Source: Cytobacillus praedii
GTDB lineage: Bacteria > Bacillota > Bacilli > Bacillales > Cytobacillaceae
Direction of reading: 5' to 3'
NCBI RefSeq assembly: GCF_001439605.1
Contig: NZ_LMBX01000019.1
Location: forward strand, 25,526 to 89,525
DNA: 64,000 bases
Part shown: positions 59,560-64,000 of the stretch, in pieces
Layout of the letters: the number at the start of each line of letters is the position of its first letter
Position numbering within the stretch: position 1 is the first letter of the stretch
Made by a program: the position numbers and the translations under genes
The notes under the pieces: model-generated
The model's database searches: none
What the model saw: the letters and a program-made list of their open reading frames with translations, nothing else
What the model was told of the DNA's origin: nothing

Positions 59560-60322
59560 GCAGATAACCCCTGAAGAAATTAACGGACTCATAAGGGCTT
59601 TTCAACTTGAACAAGATGAAGAGGCACAGAAAATACTTGTTCTCCATTATCGAAAGATGGTGGATTCAATTGCTCGTAAATATTCGAAGGGAAAATCCTT
59701 TCATGAAGATATTTCCCAAGTTGGCCTTATCGGATTATTGGGAGCAATTCGAAGATATGATGAAACGTACGGGAAAAATTTCGAAGCATTCGCAGTACCG
59801 ACAATAATTGGAGAAATTAAACGTTTTTTGCGTGATAAAACTTGGAGTGTTCATGTACCTCGCAGGATAAAGGAATTGGGACCAAAAATAAAATCAACAA
59901 TTGATGAATTAACCATCCAGCTGCAGCGATCCCCGAAAATGGCTGAAATTGCGGATGTTGTTGGCGTGTCAGAAGAGGAAATATTAGAAGCAATGGAAAT
60001 TAGCAAAAGCTATCAAGCACTCTCTGTTGATCACTCAATTGATGCTGATTCTGAAGGTGGAACAACAACATTACATGACATTGTAGGGAATGAAGATGAA
60101 GGCTATGAGAAAATAAACCAAATTCTTGTACTTGAAAAGATATTGCATGTACTAACTGAACGTGAAAAAAGTGTCATTCAATATACGTATATAGAGAATA
60201 TGAGCCAAAAGGAAGCGGGAGAAAGACTCGCAATTTCGCAAATGCACGTATCACGCCTGCAAAGAAGGGCAATAAAAAAGTTAAGGGAAGCAATTAACGC
60301 AAAGGAAAAGAATCCAGAATAG
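59537..60322 (+). CDS. sigB: RNA polymerase general-stress sigma factor SigB
   Basis: Sigma-70 group 3 factor of 261 residues. Region 2 has YSKGKSFHEDISQVGLIGLLGAIRRYD and FEAFAVPTIIGEIKRFLRDKTWSVHVPRRIKELG (in pieces), region 3 LQRSPKMAEIADVVGVSEEE and SYQALSVDHSID, and region 4 LTEREKSVIQYTY...SQMHVSRLQRRAIKKLRE. ATG 59537 follows GGTGGAGAGGG inside rsbW. No rsbX follows; the next gene is tex. Confidence 0.97.
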   Translation: MSKQSQPKQITPEEINGLIRAFQLEQDEEAQKILVLHYRKMVDSIARKYSKGKSFHEDISQVGLIGLLGAIRRYDETYGKNFEAFAVPTIIGEIKRFLRDKTWSVHVPRRIKELGPKIKSTIDELTIQLQRSPKMAEIADVVGVSEEEILEAMEISKSYQALSVDHSIDADSEGGTTTLHDIVGNEDEGYEKINQILVLEKILHVLTEREKSVIQYTYIENMSQKEAGERLAISQMHVSRLQRRAIKKLREAINAKEKNPE

Positions 60323-60341
60323 AATTTATGAAGGAAGCTTA

Positions 60342-60372
60342 GTTAGCTTATCTTACGAAAAGATAAGCTTAT
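60342..60372 (+). terminator. Hairpin after sigB
   Basis: Stem AGCTTATCT / AGATAAGCT with a short loop, followed by TATTTGTCTTTG. The weak U tract makes termination uncertain, but it is the only such structure before tex. Confidence 0.55.
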
Positions 60373-60455
60373 TTGTCTTTGAAGTGCGGCAATGTGAAAC
60401 GCGGGCAAGATTTTGATAAGATAAGATGAAGACCTAAAAAGCTGGAGGTAAAACC

Positions 60456-62633
60456 TTGGAGAAAATAGTAAATAGGCAAGAGCAAATATTAGAGATGATT
60501 ACGTCAGAGCTATCATTATCGCTAAAACAAGTGAAGAATACAATTAATCTTCTTGAAGAGGGGAATACTGTTCCATTTATTGCCCGTTATCGCAAAGAGT
60601 TAACGGGCGCTTTAGATGAGGTTCAAATTCGAGATATAATGGAACGCTGGCAGTACATACAGAATCTTGAGCAACGGAAAGAGGAAATTGTCCGATTGAT
60701 CGATGAACAAGGGAAATTAACGGATGATTTAACGGTACAAATTCAAAAAGCGAGTAAGCTTCAGGAGTTAGAAGATTTATATCGTCCTTATAAACAGAAG
60801 CGCAGAACAAAGGCAACGATAGCAAAAGAAAAGGGCTTGGAACCATTTGCTGAATGGCTGCTTACTTTTCCGACTTCTTTATCAATAAAGGAGAAGGCTG
60901 CCGGCTTTCTTTCTGAAGAAAAAGAAGTAGAGACGGTTGAAGAGGCGATTACAGGGGCAAAGGACATTATTGCTGAATGGGTATCGGATGATGCAGAAAG
61001 CAGAAAGTGGATTCGACAGGAAACGTTAAAAACTGGAATAATTGAGTCTGCTGTTAAAGATGAAAAAAATGATGAGAAGAAAGTGTATGAGATGTATTAC
61101 GAGTATGAGGAGCCCCTAGCAAAAATAGTTCCTCATCGGACGCTGGCTCTCAATCGTGGAGAAAAAGAAGATATATTGCGGATTAGTATAAAGCCGAATG
61201 TAGAATTTATTTTAAGATATCTTCACAAAAAGTGGGTTAAAAATGAGCAATCCCCTGCTGCTGCATTTGTTAAAGAAGCCTATGAGGATGGGTACAAGCG
61301 TTTAATTCAGCCATCCATTGAAAGGGAAATTCGAAATGAATTAACGGAGAAAGCAGAAGAGCAGGCGATCATGATTTTCTCCGAGAATTTACGGAATTTA
61401 TTATTACAGCCTCCTTTAAAAGGCAAGGTGGTATTAGCTGTAGACCCAGCTTATCGAACAGGGTGTAAGCTAGCGGTTGTTGATGAAACAGGGAAGGTTT
61501 TGAAAATCTCTGTGATTTATCCTCATCCGCCTGTCTCTAAATCGAAAAAGGCAAAATCACAAATAATTGATATATTAAAAACTTTCAAGGTGGAAATGGT
61601 TGCCATCGGTAATGGGACCGCTTCTAGGGAAACAGAACAGTTTGTTTCGGACATCTTAAAAGAACTTAATGAAGAAATCTTCTATCTCATTGTAAATGAG
61701 GCTGGAGCAAGTGTGTATTCCGCATCAGATTTAGCGAGAGAGGAATTTCCAGAGCTGCAGGTGGAAGAAAGAAGTGCGGTTTCAATTGCCCGCAGGCTTC
61801 AAGACCCATTGGCGGAACTCGTGAAAATTGATCCAAAATCTGTTGGTGTTGGTCAATACCAGCATGATGTTTCTCAAAAGAAATTAACAGAATCGCTAAG
61901 CTTTGTTGTTGAGACAGCAGTTAACCAGGTGGGAGTCAATGTGAATACGGCTTCTTCCTCTTTGCTACAGTATGTGGCAGGTTTATCTAAAGCGGTTGCC
62001 AATAACATCGTGAAAAAACGTGAGGAAGAGGGAAAGTTCTCCAACCGGAAGCAGCTAAAGAAAATTCCTAGGCTAGGTGCTAAAACATATGAGCAAGCTA
62101 TCGGTTTCTTGCGAATCATAGATGGCACGGAGCCATTAGATCGTACAGGTATTCACCCGGAGAGCTATTCTGAAGTAATAAAATTACTTAATAGTCTTGG
62201 CTTTACCACAGCTGATCTAGGGAGTCCTGCCTTAAGGGAATCTCTTTCAGGATTGAACGTTGCACAGTTATCGGAAGAGTTGGGGATGGGGGAATTAACG
62301 TTAAAGGATATTATAGATGCTCTTGTTAGACCTGAGAGGGACCCCCGTGATGATTTGCCTAAACCTTTATTAAAGAAAGATGTCCTTAAGCTGGAAGATT
62401 TAAGTACCGGAATGGAGCTTCAAGGCACTGTCAGAAATGTTGTAGATTTCGGTGCATTTGTTGATATTGGAGTGAAGCAAGATGGACTTGTTCATATATC
62501 AAAATTAAGCCGTAAATTCGTTAAGCATCCTCTTGATGTCGTTTCTGTAGGCGACGTAGTTACCGTTTGGGTTGATTCTGTTGACAAAAATAAAGGAAGA
62601 GTGTCTTTAACAATGCTTCCGCCAAATGAATAA
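60456..62633 (+). CDS. tex: Tex-family RNA-binding transcription accessory protein
   Basis: A 725-residue cytoplasmic protein (ydcI in B. subtilis). N-terminal helical Tex region (VPFIARYRKELTGALDEVQIRDI), the YqgF/RNase H-like domain (VVLAVDPAYRTGCKLAVVDETGKV to AIGNGTASRETEQF, in pieces, residues about 325-400), two helix-hairpin-helix motifs (LVKIDPKSVGVGQYQHDV and LKKIPRLGAKTYEQAIGFLRI), and a C-terminal S1 domain (about 650-720, GTVRNVVDFGAFVDIGVKQDGLVHISKLS, in pieces). It starts with TTG 60456 and GGAGG 9 nt upstream. Full length for the family. Confidence 0.96.
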   Translation: MEKIVNRQEQILEMITSELSLSLKQVKNTINLLEEGNTVPFIARYRKELTGALDEVQIRDIMERWQYIQNLEQRKEEIVRLIDEQGKLTDDLTVQIQKASKLQELEDLYRPYKQKRRTKATIAKEKGLEPFAEWLLTFPTSLSIKEKAAGFLSEEKEVETVEEAITGAKDIIAEWVSDDAESRKWIRQETLKTGIIESAVKDEKNDEKKVYEMYYEYEEPLAKIVPHRTLALNRGEKEDILRISIKPNVEFILRYLHKKWVKNEQSPAAAFVKEAYEDGYKRLIQPSIEREIRNELTEKAEEQAIMIFSENLRNLLLQPPLKGKVVLAVDPAYRTGCKLAVVDETGKVLKISVIYPHPPVSKSKKAKSQIIDILKTFKVEMVAIGNGTASRETEQFVSDILKELNEEIFYLIVNEAGASVYSASDLAREEFPELQVEERSAVSIARRLQDPLAELVKIDPKSVGVGQYQHDVSQKKLTESLSFVVETAVNQVGVNVNTASSSLLQYVAGLSKAVANNIVKKREEEGKFSNRKQLKKIPRLGAKTYEQAIGFLRIIDGTEPLDRTGIHPESYSEVIKLLNSLGFTTADLGSPALRESLSGLNVAQLSEELGMGELTLKDIIDALVRPERDPRDDLPKPLLKKDVLKLEDLSTGMELQGTVRNVVDFGAFVDIGVKQDGLVHISKLSRKFVKHPLDVVSVGDVVTVWVDSVDKNKGRVSLTMLPPNE

Positions 62634-62662
62634 AAATTTTTGAGGCTAGTGGCTAACTATAC

Positions 62663-62706
62663 AACCCCTTGCAGGTGAAAATGTTTCATCTTGCAAGGGG
62701 TTTTTT
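62663..62706 (+). terminator. Terminator after tex
   Basis: A long stem of about 17 bp (ACCCCTTGCAGGTGAAA with TTTCATCTTGCAAGGGGT, some G-U) and T6. Confidence 0.9.
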
Positions 62707-62718
62707 ATGCTTGTTGGG

Positions 62719-62867
62719 GATGAACAGGCGCTTCCGCTTTTCATGATGTCCAGCTGCGGCTTCTTGCCCCTCGAGGTCATAAGCCAATCTGGCTAGAAGG
62801 TTAAAGAACAACCTTCCATCCAGCTCGTCTTATGCTTTTCGGGGCAGACCAGTCGCCTCCGCATTTC
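62719..62867 (+). repeat. Family A fragment followed by family B, copy 2
   Basis: 62719-62742 is only the 3' end of family A (GAACAGGCGCTTCCGCTTTTC). From about 62746 a family B copy follows: TGTCCAGCTGCGGC, CCCCTCGAGGTCATAAGCC, the central AAGGTTAAAGAACAACCTTCC hairpin (read in pieces), CAGCTCGTCTTATGCTTTTCG and GCCTCCGCATTTCTA. Confidence 0.82.
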
Positions 62868-62868
62868 T

Positions 62869-63018
62869 AATTGTCTAGCTGCAGCGCCTATCAAACTTCA
62901 GGTCCCCTCCCTACGATAAGTCAACATCGGTTCGCTTGCGCTCACCGTGTTTCCTTTATCTCAGTCGCGGCCCTTCCAGTTTGTACGGCGATGGTCAAGG
63001 CGCTTTCGTTTTTCTAAT
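62869..63018 (+). repeat. Intergenic repeat family A, copy 7
   Basis: A near-identical match to copy 4 over CTTCAGGTCCCCTCC, CTACGATAAGTCAACATCGG, GTTTCCTTTATCTCAGTCGC and GGCCCTTCCAGTTTGTACGG. It lacks the second ATCGCCTATC-type unit near its 5' end. It is joined directly to family B on both sides. Confidence 0.88.
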
Positions 63019-63141
63019 TGTCTAGCTGCGGTGGCTACCCCCTCGAGGTCACAAGCCAAGCTGGCTGAAAGGTTAAGAACAACCTTCCAACCAGCTCGTC
63101 TTGTGCTTTTCGGGGGTGAACAAGCCCCCTCCGCATTTCTA
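63013..63141 (+). repeat. Intergenic repeat family B, copy 3
   Basis: It runs from AATTGTCTAGCTGCGG to CCCCCTCCGCATTTCTAA, with ACCCCCTCGAGGTCACAAGCC, the AAGGTTAAGAACAACCTT hairpin and CCAGCTCGTCTTGTGCTTTTCG inside. Its last bases provide the cmpA stop codon on the other strand. Confidence 0.85.
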
Positions 63142-63252
63142 AGAGCAGTGTTTTTTTCTGTAGAAAAACCAGCATTGGTTTAATAATTTTATTTGATAAC
63201 GATCTTTTTCAAAGAAAGCACGTTGGATTTGATTTTGAAACCATACAGGCAT
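63139..63252 (-). CDS. cmpA: Cortex morphogenetic protein CmpA
   Basis: A 37-residue sporulation protein that, with ClpXP, acts in quality control of SpoIVA-based coat assembly and delays cortex formation. The peptide begins MPVWFQNQIQRAFFEKDRYQ and ends LLNQCWFFYRKKHCS, nearly the B. subtilis CmpA sequence, and that gene also lies between ydcI (tex) and sprT. CGAGGAGGTACTC precedes the ATG by 7 nt on the minus strand. Upstream is a CATACATTATA -10 typical of mother-cell sigma factors. The TAG stop lies at the very end of a family B repeat. Confidence 0.93.
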   Translation of the reverse strand: MPVWFQNQIQRAFFEKDRYQIKLLNQCWFFYRKKHCS

Positions 63253-63281
63253 ATGAGTACCTCCTCGGATCAAAAGGTATA

Positions 63282-63314
63282 TATAATGTATGCTATAATA
63301 GGTTGTCATGTTGA
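63282..63314 (-). promoter_or_regulatory. Sporulation (sigma-E/sigma-K type) promoter of cmpA
   Basis: On the minus strand CATACATTA (complement of 63284-63292) fits both the sigma-E -10 (CATACAnT) and sigma-K -10 (CATAnnnTA). An AC dinucleotide 17 nt upstream suits sigma-K; a good sigma-E -35 (ATATT-like) is not obvious. Confidence 0.6.
63291..63299 (+). promoter_or_regulatory. Extended -10 promoter of sprT
   Basis: TGCTATAAT is a perfect extended -10 (TGnTATAAT). No -35 match is needed for this type. It overlaps the divergent cmpA promoter on the other strand. Confidence 0.65.
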
Positions 63315-63340
63315 CAATATTTCTTAGGAGTAAGAGGAAG

Positions 63341-63811
63341 ATGGATGATATAGAGTTACAAAGATTAGTTGAGGAAATTTCTTTAGCGGAATTTGGTAAA
63401 CCATTCAGACATAAGGCTTACTTTAATTCAAGACTTAAAACAACTGGCGGACGTTATATGTTAAGTACTCATCACGTAGAAATTAATCGAATATATTTAG
63501 AACAATTAGGGCATCAAGAGCTGTGCGGCATTATCAAGCATGAGCTTTGTCACTATCATTTGCATATTGAGGGGAAAGGGTATAAACATCGGGATCAAGA
63601 TTTCAAGATGTTAATGAAAGCTGTTGGAGCTCCTCGTTTTTGCTCGCCGCTGCCGGAAGGGAATCGGAGGGATGGAAATAAGAAGCTTATTATCTATTCT
63701 TGTAAGAACTGTGGGCAAGAGTATTATAGAAGAAGAAATATAAATACGCTTAAATATGTTTGCGGAAAGTGTAGAGGGAAATTAGTTAAGGTGAATGAAA
63801 GGGAAAATTAA
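63341..63811 (+). CDS. sprT: SprT-like zinc metalloprotein (YdcK)
   Basis: SprT family, 156 residues. The metalloprotease-like motif is HELCHYHLH (residues about 68-76), and a C-terminal zinc ribbon has SCKNCGQEY and YVCGKCRGK. The start is ATG 63341, with AGGAG 10 nt upstream (GAGGAAG also touches it); the frame from 63308 lacks a site. B. subtilis ydcK is at the same location, directly before a tRNA cluster. Substrates in bacteria are not known. Confidence 0.9.
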   Translation: MDDIELQRLVEEISLAEFGKPFRHKAYFNSRLKTTGGRYMLSTHHVEINRIYLEQLGHQELCGIIKHELCHYHLHIEGKGYKHRDQDFKMLMKAVGAPRFCSPLPEGNRRDGNKKLIIYSCKNCGQEYYRRRNINTLKYVCGKCRGKLVKVNEREN

Positions 63812-63869
63812 AAGGGTTGTCTTTTAGGAAATATGCAAATAAAACGGCTAATTTTTTTGAAAAACATTC

Positions 63870-63898
63870 TTGACTTTTAATAGACAGGTTTTTATAAT
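63870..63898 (+). promoter_or_regulatory. Strong sigma-A promoter of the tRNA operon
   Basis: TTGACT (63870-63875), exactly 17 nt, TATAAT (63893-63898), about 30 nt before the tRNA. Confidence 0.9.
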
Positions 63899-63928
63899 AG
63901 GAAGAGTCGAAAAGATGATATGAATTAT

Positions 63929-64000
63929 TCCGCAGTAGCTCAGTGGTAGAGCTATCGGCTGTTAACCGATCGGTCGTAGGTTCGAGTCCTACCTGCGGAG
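63929..64000 (+). tRNA. trnAsn: tRNA-Asn (GTT), at the window edge
   Basis: The cloverleaf is readable: acceptor TCCGCAG / CTGCGGA, D arm GCTC...GAGC, anticodon stem ATCGG-CTGTTAA-CCGAT with anticodon GTT, and T arm GTAGGTTCGAGTCCTAC. The window ends at the discriminator base, so an encoded CCA cannot be checked. B. subtilis has trnS-Asn at the same place after ydcK, so more tRNAs probably follow. Confidence 0.96.

Noticed and set aside
62947..63183. 78-residue frame after tex
   Set aside because: Translation of repeats A and B, running antisense into the genuine cmpA.

Overview
The window is a continuous piece of a low-GC Firmicute chromosome from the family Bacillaceae. Evidence for this is strong AGGAGG-type ribosome binding sites, frequent TTG/GTG starts, a sigma-B operon, a spore-cortex gene (cmpA), and gene order that matches Bacillus subtilis in two blocks: dppCDE-ykfABCD at the left, and ddl-murF-cshA-ydbST-(ydcA)-acpS-ydcC-alr-ndoAI-ndoA-rsbVW-sigB-ydcI(tex)-cmpA-sprT-tRNA-Asn at the right. 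It is not B. subtilis itself: the rsbRA-S-T-U stressosome genes and rsbX are missing from the sigB locus, and a cobinamide salvage operon and accessory genes lie between the two blocks. No phage, insertion sequence, CRISPR array or rRNA is visible.

Layout. 1-8574: dipeptide / murein-peptide uptake and breakdown (dppC fragment, dppD, dppE, ykfA-D, a serine hydrolase). 8617-12842: petrobactin-type ferric siderophore importer yclNOPQ with Fur-like sites. 13093-19213: single genes (PPOX-fold protein, PerR-box dps, TauE-like exporter, RodA/FtsW-type glycosyltransferase, MgtE, one unrecognised gene). 19411-31405: a cobalamin-riboswitch-controlled operon of 13 genes for B12/cobinamide uptake, remodelling and lower-ligand (alpha-ribazole) salvage. 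31451-37985: accessory genes (GNAT, methyltransferase, a GNAT-FosB fusion, AraC regulator, VOC protein, CBS protein, SulP transporter). 38228-43269: envelope synthesis (LtaS-type, Ddl, MurF). 43595-47780: two ABC transporter operons, one with its own GntR regulator. 47898-64000: esterase, RNA helicase CshA, PH-domain pair YdbST, a sigma-D-type soluble chemoreceptor, rhomboid protease, AcpS, YdcC, alanine racemase, the EndoA toxin-antitoxin pair, rsbV-rsbW-sigB, Tex, CmpA, SprT and a tRNA-Asn cut by the window edge.

How the genes work together. The left operon imports peptides and trims L-Ala-D-Glu-type murein peptides (LD-carboxypeptidase, epimerase, NlpC/P60 endopeptidase). In the B12 operon, BtuFC plus a BtuD-CbiZ fusion import corrinoids and hydrolyse the cobinamide side chain. 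CobQ, CbiB, CobD, CobU and CobS rebuild the nucleotide loop, PduO-type adenosyltransferase adds the upper ligand, and CblT/CblS supply alpha-ribazole phosphate in place of CobT. The sigB operon has a consensus-like autoregulatory sigma-B promoter but no upstream signalling genes.

Between genes there are two families of 120-220 bp dispersed repeats (at least seven copies of one, three of the other), two short degenerate tandem repeats, and several leader hairpins that look like attenuators (btuF, sulP, cshA). I see no wholly new multi-gene system. The most unusual items are the GNAT-FosB fusion, the intergenic repeat families, the sulP and cshA leaders, and the stripped-down sigB locus. Starts were moved from the longest open frame where a ribosome binding site decided it; all functional calls rest on reading motifs and remembered family sequences, not on a search.
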